Assembly: GCF_000373565.1 (NCBI RefSeq)
Contig: NZ_KB891797.1
Coordinates: 344,487 to 408,486, forward strand
DNA length: 64,000 nt
Direction of reading: 5' to 3'
Source of the DNA: Streptomyces sp. HmicA12
Lineage (GTDB): Bacteria > Actinomycetota > Actinomycetes > Streptomycetales > Streptomycetaceae
The notes under the pieces were generated by a model that saw nothing but the letters and a program-made list of their open reading frames with translations, ran no database searches and was not told the DNA's origin. Below are positions 1-7,632 of this stretch, one piece after another; position 1 is the stretch's first letter; each line of letters opens with the position of its first letter. The position numbers and the translations under genes were made by a program.

Positions 1-323
1 AACAGGCGGGCGGCGTCCGGGTTCTCCCGCACGAATGTGAAGTAGGCCTGCACGACGGCGCGGATGCCGGTGCGCGCGGTCCGCGACCTGGTCATCGCGG
101 CGGTCACCTCGTCGAGCATGCGGCCGAGCCAGCGCAGCAGCAGCGCGCCCATCAGTCCGTCGACGCTGCCGTAGTGGTGGTACAGGCTGCCCAGGCTGAC
201 ACCGCTCGACTTCGTCAGGGCGCTGACGGTCACGCCCTGTTCGCCCGCTTCGGCGTACACGTCGAGGGCAGCGTCGAGGAGGCGCTCGGCGGTCTCCGCG
301 CCGCGCTGCTGCTTGGGACTCAT
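1..323 (-). CDS. TetR family transcriptional regulator, C-terminus outside window
   Basis: The gene starts at the ATG at 323 on the minus strand and runs off the left edge, so only about 107 N-terminal residues are visible. They form a typical TetR DNA-binding domain: a first helix with AERLLDAALDVYAEAG, then the recognition region VSALTKSSGVSLGSLYHHYGSVDGL, ending in the usual Y-H-Y after helix 3. The start of the ligand-binding domain (VRENPDAARLL) follows. The effector cannot be guessed. A palindrome at 381-400 between this gene and the divergent lipoprotein gene is a good candidate operator, as TetR repressors usually control themselves and the neighbouring divergent gene. Confidence 0.9.
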   Translation of the reverse strand, partial: MSPKQQRGAETAERLLDAALDVYAEAGEQGVTVSALTKSSGVSLGSLYHHYGSVDGLMGALLLRWLGRMLDEVTAAMTRSRTARTGIRAVVQAYFTFVRENPDAARL

Positions 324-380
324 GATGACTGTCAGCGTAAAGCACCATGTCGTGGCCTTGTCTCCGGATGTGTTTCTAAA

Positions 381-400
381 GTGAATTTCTAGAAATCCAC
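381..400. promoter_or_regulatory. Candidate TetR operator palindrome
   Basis: The 20-bp site is centred on a perfect ATTTCTAGAAAT core with GTG and CAC at its ends; 18 of 20 positions are symmetrical. It is strikingly AT-rich for this genome and lies in the short divergent gap between the partial TetR gene and the lipoprotein gene. Assignment to that TetR protein is by position. Confidence 0.5.
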
Positions 401-436
401 TCCAACTCGGCGGCGGGCTGCGCCACACTGATCTCC

Positions 437-1012
437 GTGCCAGAGAACCTCGTGTCTCCCGTGCCGCGGCGCGGCCGCCTGACGGCGTTCGCCACCGTGG
501 CGTTGGTCGTGCCCTTGCTGGCCCTGGTCAGCGGGTGCGACGGCGACAGCGACGACGGTGCGGCGCCGTCGTCCTCCTCGTCCTCACCCTTCTCGATCTC
601 CTCGTACTCGCCGTCGTACGAGCCCACGGCGGACACCGATCCGTACGCCACCGACGACCCCTACGACACCGGCGACCCGTACGCCACGGACGACCCGTAC
701 GCCACCGACGACCCGTACGCGACCGCGGAACCCACCGCGGACCCCAGCCCGTACACCTCCGGCACCTGCCTCAACGGCACGCTGCCGGACTCCTCCACCG
801 CGCAGGAGGTCGACGACATCGACGAGGTGGACTGCTCCGCCTTTGACGCGCACTACAAGGTCGTGCAGACGATCCCCTTCACGTCCGACATGAGCCGCTG
901 CCAGTCCAACGCGCAGACGCAGTACGCCTTTTCGTCGCGCTACACCATGAACGGCTCCGTCATCAACGAGTACGTGTACTGCCTCGTCGGCCTGGGGTCG
1001 TACGCACGGTGA
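437..1012 (+). CDS. Secreted lipoprotein with DPYATD repeats
   Basis: A 191-residue protein from a GTG start. A basic N-terminus (PRRGR) and hydrophobic stretch (about 15-31) end in the lipobox L-V-S-G-C, so Cys34 should be lipidated and the protein anchored outside the membrane. Residues about 40-110 are low complexity: a Ser-rich run, then an acidic tract repeating DPYATD with variants, encoded by near-identical 18-bp units around 641-720. The C-terminal 80 residues have four Cys (in GTCLNG, EVDCSAF, MSRCQSN and VYCLVG) and probably fold as a small extracytoplasmic domain. I do not recognise the family. It is divergent from the TetR gene and followed by a strong hairpin at 1081-1117. Confidence 0.75.
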   Translation: MPENLVSPVPRRGRLTAFATVALVVPLLALVSGCDGDSDDGAAPSSSSSSPFSISSYSPSYEPTADTDPYATDDPYDTGDPYATDDPYATDDPYATAEPTADPSPYTSGTCLNGTLPDSSTAQEVDDIDEVDCSAFDAHYKVVQTIPFTSDMSRCQSNAQTQYAFSSRYTMNGSVINEYVYCLVGLGSYAR

Positions 1013-1080
1013 ACAGGAATGACGGGAACGAGCCTTTCGAGCTGACGGGCGGCGGCAGATGCCGGCGTCCGTCGTCGCAG

Positions 1081-1117
1081 GGGCCGTCGAGCGGCACGGG
1101 GGACCGCTCGACGGCCC
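1081..1117. terminator. 14-bp stem hairpin between convergent genes
   Basis: GGGCCGTCGAGCGG (1081-1094) pairs perfectly with CCGCTCGACGGCCC (1104-1117) around a 9-nt loop. It lies between the convergent lipoprotein and oxidoreductase genes and probably terminates both. Confidence 0.6.
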
Positions 1118-1130
1118 TGGCCTCCCGCCG

Positions 1131-2099
1131 CTAGGCGGCGACCCGCAGCAGCAGCTTGCCCGTGCTCGTGCGCGAGGCCAGCGCGCGGTGCGCGTCGGCC
1201 GCGTCCGCGAGCGCGTACTCGCCCGTGACCGGCAGCTCGATGCCGGGTACGGCGAAGGCCCGCTCCGCGAGCGCGCGCAGCTCCTGGGGCGCGGTCCGCG
1301 CCAGGTTCAGGATGGAGAAGCCGCCCACCGACAGGCCGGTGGGGTACAGCTCGGGCTGGCCCACCTGCCACGCCGGCGCCGACGAGGCGTTGCCGAAGGA
1401 GACGGCCCGCCCGAACACGGCCAGCGCCCCCAGCGCCTCGCGCAGGACGTCGCCGCCCACCGGGTCGAGCGCCAGATCGACCCCGCGCCCACCGGTCAAC
1501 TCCCGCACAGCGGCGCCGAATCCGTCGGCGAGCAGCACGTCGTCGTACCCGTACTTGCGCGCGTACGCGGCCTTCGCCTCGCTCGACACGACGCCGATGA
1601 CCCGGCCCGCTCCCGCGGCCCGCGCCAACTGCCCGGCGACCGTGCCGACACCGCCCGCCGCGCCCTGCACGAGCACCGACTCACCCTCCCGGATCCGCCC
1701 CACCGAGTGCAGCAGCGCGTACGCGGTCGGGAGCACCGTCGGCAGTGTCGCGGCGGTGCGCGGCGACGTGCCGGCGGTGAGCGGGAAGACGGTGACGGCG
1801 TCGGCCACGGCGACCTCCGCGTAGGCCCCGCCCTCGGTGAGAGCGGCGACCTCCTGGCCGACGGTGAAGCCGTCAACTCCCTTGCCCAGGGCGCGAATCC
1901 GGCCGGACACCTCAAGTCCGGGGATGTACGGGAGCGACGGCACCCGGTACCCCTCCAGGCGGGCCTTGTGGTCGGCGAAGTTCACGCCGACGTACGCCAC
2001 GTCGATCGACACCTGCCCGGGGCCCGGCTCGGGGAGCGCCACCTCCACCGACTCCAGTACCTCGGGCCCGCCGTACTCCGCGAATCGCACCGCACGCAT
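1131..2099 (-). CDS. NADPH:quinone oxidoreductase family (zinc-independent MDR) protein
   Basis: A 322-residue medium-chain dehydrogenase/reductase. The start MRAVRFAEYGGPEVLE and the GroES-like half with NFADHKARLEGY and PGLEVSGRI match the quinone-oxidoreductase branch. The Rossmann motif VLVQGAAGGVG (about 143-153) binds NADPH, and VDLALDPVGGD follows as usual. The catalytic-zinc Cys/His set of alcohol dehydrogenases is absent, so it should reduce quinones or enones. An open frame continues far upstream to 3620, but the ATG at 2099 is the family start and the rest overlaps the permease gene in another frame. The substrate is unknown. Confidence 0.85.
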   Translation of the reverse strand: MRAVRFAEYGGPEVLESVEVALPEPGPGQVSIDVAYVGVNFADHKARLEGYRVPSLPYIPGLEVSGRIRALGKGVDGFTVGQEVAALTEGGAYAEVAVADAVTVFPLTAGTSPRTAATLPTVLPTAYALLHSVGRIREGESVLVQGAAGGVGTVAGQLARAAGAGRVIGVVSSEAKAAYARKYGYDDVLLADGFGAAVRELTGGRGVDLALDPVGGDVLREALGALAVFGRAVSFGNASSAPAWQVGQPELYPTGLSVGGFSILNLARTAPQELRALAERAFAVPGIELPVTGEYALADAADAHRALASRTSTGKLLLRVAA

Positions 2100-2155
2100 G
2101 GCACACACCTTCTGTCGCCCCCAAGTGTTCGTCGAACGGCGAACACTGTCACGGC

Positions 2156-3574
2156 TCAGACTGTACGACGCGCGACGAACACTCGGCAAGCGGTCGCGTA
2201 CACCAGCGCGCTCACCGCGAACCCGACGACGCACGTGACGTCGCCGAGCGAGGGCCACTGCTCGGCCGCCCAACCCACGTACTTCTCCTGGTTGGAGAAG
2301 AGCGGCACGGAGACGGCGACACCCGTCAACAGGGCCGCGACACCGGGCCAGTTGGTGAAGCCCGGGTCGGTGATCCGTCCGGCGAGCGCCTCGTGGGCAA
2401 CCGTCCGCATCCGCCACCGCTCCACGAGCACGACCCCCAGCCACGGCCCCACCCAGTACGCGATCACCAGCAGGAACGCCTCGTACGCCGCGCCCGCGTC
2501 CGCGAGCGACGCCCACGCCGCCGCCGTCCCGGCGAGCCCCGAGATCACCACCAGCGTCGACCGGCCGAGCCAGGAGGGCAGCCGAAGGCCCAGCGAGGTG
2601 ACCGACATGGCGGACGAGTACACGTTCAGGGCGTTCGCCGAGACCGCGCCCAGGATGATGGCCAGCAGCGTCAAGTCGCCCAGCCAGGACGGCAGATGAC
2701 CGGTGAAGGCGTCCGTCGGCGTGGCTCCCTCGGGCGCCGCGATCGTCGCCGACGCCACCCCGATCATGGAGACCACGAAGACGGAGACGAACAGCCCGAG
2801 CCCCGAGTGGAGTGCCGTCTTCCAGCGGGGCGTCGCGGCGGGCAGATAGCGCGAGTAGTCCGACGCCCCCGGGTTCCAGCCCGCCGCGTACCCCCACGCC
2901 GAACTGAACGCGAGCAGGAACCCGCCCACACCGCCGCCCGAACCGCCGCCGGAGAGATCGGCCTTGCCGAAGGTCCAGAACCCGGCCAGCAGGAAGACGA
3001 CGGCCAGCACCGGAAGCGCGTACCGCTCGAAGGCGTGCACGAAGTTGTGGCCGATGAAGCCGATGGCGATCTCGGCCGCGACGACCAGGAGGAGGGACGG
3101 CAGCGGACGGAGCCCGGTCAGCGAGTTCAGCGCGAACGCGGCGCTGACGCTGTTCACGGCGAACCAGCCCACCCCCGCCACGATCGCGTTGACCCCGCTG
3201 GGCAGCAGATTGCCGCGCCGCCCGAACGCGAACCGGCCGATCGCCATCTGCGGCACCCCGAACCGGGGTCCGTCCATGCTCAGGACGCCGTGCGTGACCG
3301 AGCCGACCGCGGTGCCCAGCAGCAGCGCCGCCGCGGCCTGCCAGAAGCTCAGCCCGAAGAACAGCACCGAGATCACGCCGATGTAGACGGTCGCGAACTC
3401 GATGTTCGGGGAGGCCCACGTCCACAGCAACTGCCGTGGCCCGCCGTGCCGTTCGGCGTCGGGGATCGGTTCGGACCCGGCCGTCTCGACGGCGATGACC
3501 TTGTCGCCGTACGTCGGTGGAGCCGGGGGAGCGGCGTCGGTGCTGGTGGGGGCGGTGCCCGGGGCGGTCGTCAT
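2156..3574 (-). CDS. NCS1 family cytosine/purine permease
   Basis: A 472-residue, about 12-helix nucleobase:cation symporter-1 protein. The N-terminus GPRQLLWTWASPNIEFATVYIGV is characteristic of cytosine-permease (CodB-like) NCS1 members, as are SMDGPRFGVPQMAIGR and AGWNPGASDYSRYLP. The start at 3574 (MTTAPG) is preferred over an in-frame ATG 36 nt upstream. It is a paralogue of the permease at 4128-5531, sharing the same motifs, and lies 88 nt downstream of the cytosine deaminase gene on the same strand. The three probably work in pyrimidine salvage. Substrate choice among cytosine, allantoin and related compounds cannot be set from sequence. Confidence 0.85.
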   Translation of the reverse strand: MTTAPGTAPTSTDAAPPAPPTYGDKVIAVETAGSEPIPDAERHGGPRQLLWTWASPNIEFATVYIGVISVLFFGLSFWQAAAALLLGTAVGSVTHGVLSMDGPRFGVPQMAIGRFAFGRRGNLLPSGVNAIVAGVGWFAVNSVSAAFALNSLTGLRPLPSLLLVVAAEIAIGFIGHNFVHAFERYALPVLAVVFLLAGFWTFGKADLSGGGSGGGVGGFLLAFSSAWGYAAGWNPGASDYSRYLPAATPRWKTALHSGLGLFVSVFVVSMIGVASATIAAPEGATPTDAFTGHLPSWLGDLTLLAIILGAVSANALNVYSSAMSVTSLGLRLPSWLGRSTLVVISGLAGTAAAWASLADAGAAYEAFLLVIAYWVGPWLGVVLVERWRMRTVAHEALAGRITDPGFTNWPGVAALLTGVAVSVPLFSNQEKYVGWAAEQWPSLGDVTCVVGFAVSALVYATACRVFVARRTV

Positions 3575-3662
3575 GCCCCCTGAGTGTCCGGCCGCGGACG
3601 CGCCCCGCACAGGGGCGCACTGTCCGCTTCCGGGGGCGTGACGACGTACAGCCTGTAGGGGG

Positions 3663-4112
3663 CTACTCGCCGATGTCCTCGTTCCACAGCTCGGGCCGGG
3701 CCGCGATGAAGTCCTCCATCATGCCGACGCACTCGGGGTCGTCGAGCAGCACGACCTCCACGCCGTGCTCGGCCAGCCAGTCGTGCCCGCCGTGGAAGGT
3801 GCGCGCCTCACCGATGATCACCCGGGAGATGCCGAACTGCCGCACCAGGCCCGAGCAGTACCAGCACGGCGACAGCGTGGTCACCATGGTCGTGCCCTTG
3901 TACGAGCGCTGCCGGCCGGCGTTGCGGAACGCGTCGGTCTCCCCGTGCACGGACGGGTCGCCGTCCTGCACCCGGCGGTTGTGACCGCGGCCGAGGACGA
4001 CTCCGTCGGCGGAGTACAGCGCGCCGCCGATCGGAATGCCACCCTCGGCGAGCCCGGCCTTCGCCTCCTCGACGGCGGTGGCGAGCCAGGTGCGGGCGAG
4101 ATCGAGATCCAT
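3663..4112 (-). CDS. Cytosine deaminase, yeast Fcy1-type
   Basis: A 149-residue zinc deaminase that should convert cytosine to uracil and ammonia. The zinc site is the classic HxE...PCxxC: His56-Gly-Glu58 as ligand and proton shuttle, then SPC83WYC86. Several stretches recall the small fungal cytosine deaminases rather than the large bacterial CodA amidohydrolase: EGGIPIGGALYS, LGRGHN and especially the C-terminus PELWNEDIGE, which in the yeast enzyme closes the active site. It sits between two NCS1 cytosine-permease-like genes with a 15-nt gap to the upstream one, so import and deamination are probably co-expressed. A related nucleobase substrate is the main alternative. Confidence 0.88.
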   Translation of the reverse strand: MDLDLARTWLATAVEEAKAGLAEGGIPIGGALYSADGVVLGRGHNRRVQDGDPSVHGETDAFRNAGRQRSYKGTTMVTTLSPCWYCSGLVRQFGISRVIIGEARTFHGGHDWLAEHGVEVVLLDDPECVGMMEDFIAARPELWNEDIGE

Positions 4113-4127
4113 GACGTACGTGCCTTT

Positions 4128-5531
4128 CTACGCAGGGGTGTTGATGCGGTCACGCCGCCGGAGCAGCGCGTACAGAGCGGCGCCGAGGACGAACCCGACC
4201 GGGCAGGTCAGGTCGCCGACGGCCGGCCACTGGCTGGGCACCCAGCCGACGAACAGGGCCTGGTTGGAGAACAGCGGCACGGACACGGCCACGCCGACGA
4301 GCAGCGCGATCAGCCCGGCCGGATTGCTGAACGTACGGTCCTGGAGCCGGTCCGCGAGCGCGTCGTCGGGCAGCGCGCGCAGCCAGTGCTCCATCAGCAC
4401 GACGCCCAGCCACGGCGCGATCCAGTACGCGATCACCAGCAGGAAGTTCTCGAAGGCGTGCCCGGCGTCGGCGAGCGAGGCCCACCCGGCGGCGGTGCCG
4501 ATGGCGCCGACGAGGGCGACCAGCGCGGCCCGGTTCATCCACCGCGGCAGCTTCAGGTCGAGGGAGGAGATGGAGACGGCCGCCGAGTAGACGTTCAGGG
4601 TGGCGGCCGCCATCGCGCCCAGGATGATCGCGACGAGCGTCAGATTGCCGAGCCAGCCCGGGAGCTGACCGGTGAACGCGTCGGTGGGGGAGGCGTCGGC
4701 GGGCGCGGCCAGCGTGGCGGAGGCCGCGCCGATCACGGAGACGACGGACACCGAGACGAACAGGCCGAGGCCCGCGTACCAGGCGGTCGCGCGGCGCGAG
4801 GTGTCCGCGGGCAGATAGCGGGCGTAGTCGGCGGCGCACGGGTTCCAGCCCGCGGTGAAGCCGAAACAGGCGCTGAAGGCGAGCATGAACCCGCCGAAGC
4901 CGCCGCCCTGGGCCGTGGCGCCGCTCAGGTCGGCGTCCATGAAGATCCACACTCCGGCGAGCAGGAAGATCACGCAGAGCACGGGGAACGCGTACTTCTC
5001 GAACCGGTGCACCAGGTCGTGCCCGACGTACCCGATGACGACCTCGAGCACGACGAGGATCAGCAGGCTCGGCAGCGGCGCGAGTCCGGTGAGCGAGTTG
5101 AGCGCGAAGGCGCCGCCGACCGTGTTCACCGCGAACCAGCCGACCCCGGCGACGAACGCGTTCACGCCCGACGGCAGCGCGTTGCCCTTGTGCCCGAAGG
5201 ACAGCCGCCCGATGACCATCTGCGGCACACCGAACCGCGGCCCGTCCGTCGACAGCACCCCGTGCGCCAGCGCCCCGAGCCCGGCGCCGAGCACGAGCGC
5301 GGCCACGGCCGGCCAGAAGCTCAGCCCGAACGCGGACACGGAGAGCACCCCGATGAACACGGTGGCGAAACCGACCTGGGGCGAGGCCCAGGTCCACAAC
5401 AGCTGACGGGGCGAGCCGTGGCGCCGCTCGTGCGGCACGGGTTCGGCCCCGTGCTCCTCGACGGCGATGAGCTTCTCGGCGCCGGTGACGACCTCGGTCA
5501 CGGGCGTGGGGTCATGCGGGGATCTGGACAT
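4128..5531 (-). CDS. NCS1 family cytosine permease
   Basis: A 467-residue membrane protein, the promoter-proximal gene of the salvage cluster. It shares SPRQLLWTWASPQVGFATVF, DGPRFGVPQMVIGR and AGWNPCAADYARYLP with the neighbouring permease at 2156-3574, so the two are clear paralogues that flank the deaminase. It has about 12 hydrophobic helices and a short acidic N-terminal tail (AVEEHGAEPVPHERRHG). It is separated from the deaminase by 15 nt and is the likeliest direct supplier of its cytosine. Whether the pair arose by local duplication, and whether the two differ in affinity or specificity, is not visible. Confidence 0.87.
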   Translation of the reverse strand: MSRSPHDPTPVTEVVTGAEKLIAVEEHGAEPVPHERRHGSPRQLLWTWASPQVGFATVFIGVLSVSAFGLSFWPAVAALVLGAGLGALAHGVLSTDGPRFGVPQMVIGRLSFGHKGNALPSGVNAFVAGVGWFAVNTVGGAFALNSLTGLAPLPSLLILVVLEVVIGYVGHDLVHRFEKYAFPVLCVIFLLAGVWIFMDADLSGATAQGGGFGGFMLAFSACFGFTAGWNPCAADYARYLPADTSRRATAWYAGLGLFVSVSVVSVIGAASATLAAPADASPTDAFTGQLPGWLGNLTLVAIILGAMAAATLNVYSAAVSISSLDLKLPRWMNRAALVALVGAIGTAAGWASLADAGHAFENFLLVIAYWIAPWLGVVLMEHWLRALPDDALADRLQDRTFSNPAGLIALLVGVAVSVPLFSNQALFVGWVPSQWPAVGDLTCPVGFVLGAALYALLRRRDRINTPA

Positions 5532-5617
5532 GGGCCTTTACGGGGACGAGATGCGGAGGGGGGTGTTCCTCATCCAGTGTGAGGGATGCCGTCCGCGGGT
5601 CGTAGAGGCCCTGGTCC

Positions 5618-6007
5618 CTACTCCGTGCCCTGCTCGCCCTCCCGGCGCCGCAGCTCCTCCTCGCGACGGCGCAGGTCGGCCTCCCAGTCCTTGAGCAGCG
5701 CCTCGTCCTTCTTGTTCTCCTCCTTGAGGGAGGCGAGGAACTCCGGATTGTCGTCCGGGGCGACGTACGTGGTGCGCTGGTTGCGGTGCCACTCGGAGGG
5801 CGTCGACCCGCCGGCGGGCGCCTTGCGCTGCTTCCCCGCGACGAGCCACGCGACCGGACCGATCAGCACCTCGCCGAAGAGCAGGATGATGATGACCCAG
5901 ACGACCTTGGGCAGGCCGCGTACTTCCTCTTCAGGAGTGTTGAGGCAGTCGATGAACGCGTAGATCCACAGCGCCAGGACCAACAGGAACGGCAAGTAGC
6001 GCAGCAT
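5618..6007 (-). CDS. PLDc_N domain membrane protein
   Basis: A 129-residue protein with two N-terminal membrane segments, MLRYLPFLLVLALWIYAFIDC and LPKVVWVIIILLFGEVLIGPVAWLVAG. The pattern of a short Asp/Cys turn, then PKVVWVIIILLF and P-x-x-W is typical of the phospholipase D N-terminal (PLDc_N) family of small envelope proteins; there is no catalytic HKD. The C-terminal half is charged and helical (LKEENKKDEALLKDWEADLRRREEELRRRE) and likely forms a cytoplasmic coiled coil. The start at 6007 is chosen because a GGGGGA ribosome site precedes it; the open frame continues 30 codons upstream without support. It is divergent from mqnL. Confidence 0.78.
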   Translation of the reverse strand: MLRYLPFLLVLALWIYAFIDCLNTPEEEVRGLPKVVWVIIILLFGEVLIGPVAWLVAGKQRKAPAGGSTPSEWHRNQRTTYVAPDDNPEFLASLKEENKKDEALLKDWEADLRRREEELRRREGEQGTE

Positions 6008-6082
6008 CGTGTCGCGATCCCCCAAGGAGCGATGAGGGGGCCGCGCGGCCCCCCGGTGACCGGGACAGGGTAGCGGTTGCCG

Positions 6083-6095
6083 GATACTGGAACGC
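6083..6095 (+). promoter_or_regulatory. -10-like hexamer of a possibly leaderless mqnL promoter
   Basis: GATACT at 6083-6088 is followed by exactly 7 nt and then the mqnL ATG, with no Shine-Dalgarno sequence. This fits a leaderless transcript starting at or next to the A of the start codon. No convincing -35 is seen. Confidence 0.4.
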
Positions 6096-7553
6096 ATGGC
6101 TTATGACGATCTTCGCTCCCTGCTCAGGGCGCTGGAGCGCGAGGGCGACCTGAAGCGCATCAAGGCTGAGGTCGACCCGTACCTGGAGGTCGGCGAGATC
6201 GTCGACCGGGTGAACAAGGCCGGCGGCCCGGCTCTCCTCTTCGAGAACGTGAAGGGCTCATCGATGCCCCTCGCGATGAACGTCTACGGCACCGACCGCA
6301 GGCTCCTCAAAGCCCTCGGCCTGAAGTCGTACGACGAGATCAGCGAGAAGATCGGCGGGCTGCTCAAGCCCGAGCTGCCGCAGGGCTTCATGGGGATGCG
6401 CGAGGCGTTCGGCAAGCTCGGCTCGATGATCCACGTACCGCCGAAGAAGGTGAAGTCCGACGACGCGCCCGTGCAGGAGGTCGTGCTGCGCGGCGACGAC
6501 GTCGACCTGGACAAGCTCCCGGCGCTGTTCACCTGGCCCGAGGACGGCGGCTCCTTCTTCAACCTGGGGCTCACGCACACCAAGGACCCCGAGTCCGGCG
6601 TGCGCAACCTCGGCCTGTACCGCCTCCAGCGCCACGACAAGCGCACCATCGGCATGCACTGGCAGATCCACAAGGACAGCCGCAACCACTACCAGGTCGC
6701 CGCCAAGCGCGGCGAGAAGCTGCCGGTCGCGATCGCCTTCGGGTGCCCGCCGGCCGTGACGTACGCCTCGACCGCGCCGCTGCCCGGCGACATCGACGAG
6801 TACCTGCTCGCCGGGTTCATCCAGGGCAAGCGCGTCGAGATGGTCGACTGCAAGACCGTCCCGCTGCAGGTCCCGGCGAACGCCGAGGTCGTCATCGAGG
6901 GCTGGCTGGAGCCGGGCGAGATGCTGCCGGAGGGGCCCTTCGGCGACCACACCGGTTTCTACACGCCGCAGGAGCCCTTCCCCGCGCTGACCATCGACTG
7001 CGTCACGATGCGCAAGCGTCCGCTGCTCCAGTCGATCGTCGTCGGCCGGCCGCCGACCGAGGACGGCCCGCTCGGCCGCGCGACGGAGCGCTTCTTCCTG
7101 CCGCTGCTGAAGGTGATCGTCCCGGACATCGTGGACTACCACCTCCCCGAGTCCGGCGGCTTCCACAACTGCGCGATCGTCTCGATCGACAAGAAGTACC
7201 CGAAGCACGCACAGAAGGTGATGAGTGCCATCTGGGGCGCGCACATGATGTCGCTGACCAAGCTGATCGTCGTCGTCGACTCCGATTGCGACGTCCACGA
7301 TCTTCATGAAGTCTCGTGGCGCGCGCTCGGGAACACGGACTACGCCCGCGACCTGATGGTGACCGAAGGCCCCGTCGACCACCTCGACCACGCCTCCTAC
7401 CAGCAGTTCTGGGGCGGCAAGGCCGGTATCGACGCGACGAAGAAGTGGCCCGAGGAGGGCTACACGCGGGACGGGGGCTGGCCCGAGATGGTCGTCTCCG
7501 ATCCCGAGACACACGATCGTGTGACAAAGCGATGGAAGGAGTACGGACTGTGA
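6096..7553 (+). CDS. mqnL: Menaquinone biosynthesis decarboxylase, UbiD family
   Basis: A 485-residue UbiD-fold decarboxylase, full length for the family. It would remove the carboxylate from the prenylated naphthoate intermediate of the futalosine pathway, using the prenylated FMN made by the UbiX-type MqnM at 10754. Visible family motifs are NLGLYRLQRH (171-180) and EGPFGDHTGFY (279-289), which contribute to prFMN and metal binding and to the acid/base network. The prenyltransferase mqnP follows and the UbiX partner lies 3.2 kb downstream, an association known in streptomycetes. The gene ends GGAGTACGGACTGTGA; the last 14 coding bases recur 80 bp downstream, so the present stop codon seems to come from an insertion (see the repeat entry). 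Confidence 0.9.
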   Translation: MAYDDLRSLLRALEREGDLKRIKAEVDPYLEVGEIVDRVNKAGGPALLFENVKGSSMPLAMNVYGTDRRLLKALGLKSYDEISEKIGGLLKPELPQGFMGMREAFGKLGSMIHVPPKKVKSDDAPVQEVVLRGDDVDLDKLPALFTWPEDGGSFFNLGLTHTKDPESGVRNLGLYRLQRHDKRTIGMHWQIHKDSRNHYQVAAKRGEKLPVAIAFGCPPAVTYASTAPLPGDIDEYLLAGFIQGKRVEMVDCKTVPLQVPANAEVVIEGWLEPGEMLPEGPFGDHTGFYTPQEPFPALTIDCVTMRKRPLLQSIVVGRPPTEDGPLGRATERFFLPLLKVIVPDIVDYHLPESGGFHNCAIVSIDKKYPKHAQKVMSAIWGAHMMSLTKLIVVVDSDCDVHDLHEVSWRALGNTDYARDLMVTEGPVDHLDHASYQQFWGGKAGIDATKKWPEEGYTRDGGWPEMVVSDPETHDRVTKRWKEYGL

Positions 7554-7631
7554 TGCGTGTCCGCAAGATGAGGTCCAGCGCGGAGACGGGGTTTCCCCGC
7601 CGACGCGGGGATGATCCGGAGTACGGACTGT
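7538..7631. repeat. 14-bp direct duplication flanking a 66-bp insert at the mqnL/mqnP junction
   Basis: GGAGTACGGACTGT occurs at 7538-7551, as the end of mqnL, and again at 7618-7631, just before the mqnP GTG. The two copies enclose 66 bp. Removing one copy plus the insert restores a reading frame in which mqnL ends ...CTG TCG TGA, with that TGA overlapping the mqnP GTG as GTGA. This is the usual operon junction, so the segment looks like a secondary insertion with target duplication. The insert carries a hairpin repeat at its right end. Confidence 0.75.
7590..7618 (+). CRISPR. Solitary type I-E CRISPR-like repeat (no array)
   Basis: The 29 bases at 7590-7618 have the architecture of a type I-E repeat. 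A short 5' part (GGTTT) is followed by the stem CCCCGC, loop CGAC, stem GCGGGG, and the 3' tail ATGATCCG. Streptomyces and E. coli type I-E repeats share the CCCCGC...GCGGGGAT core and a tail ending CCG. There is only one copy and no cas genes are in the window. It may be an orphan repeat carried in by the insertion; a chance hairpin is less likely given the conserved tail. Confidence 0.45.
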
Positions 7632-7632
7632 C

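Noticed and set aside
1059..2699. Plus-strand frames opposite the oxidoreductase and permease genes
   Set aside because: They are low-complexity Arg/Ala/Pro shadows typical of high-GC DNA, with no ribosome sites.
1131..3620. An 829-codon open frame on the minus strand covering oxidoreductase and permease genes
   Set aside because: Only its last 322 codons look like protein. The upstream part is the Arg/Gly-rich shadow of the permease gene in another frame.
7590..7618. A CRISPR array
   Set aside because: Only one repeat is present, no second repeat follows at spacer distance, and no cas genes are seen. It is reported as a solitary repeat only.
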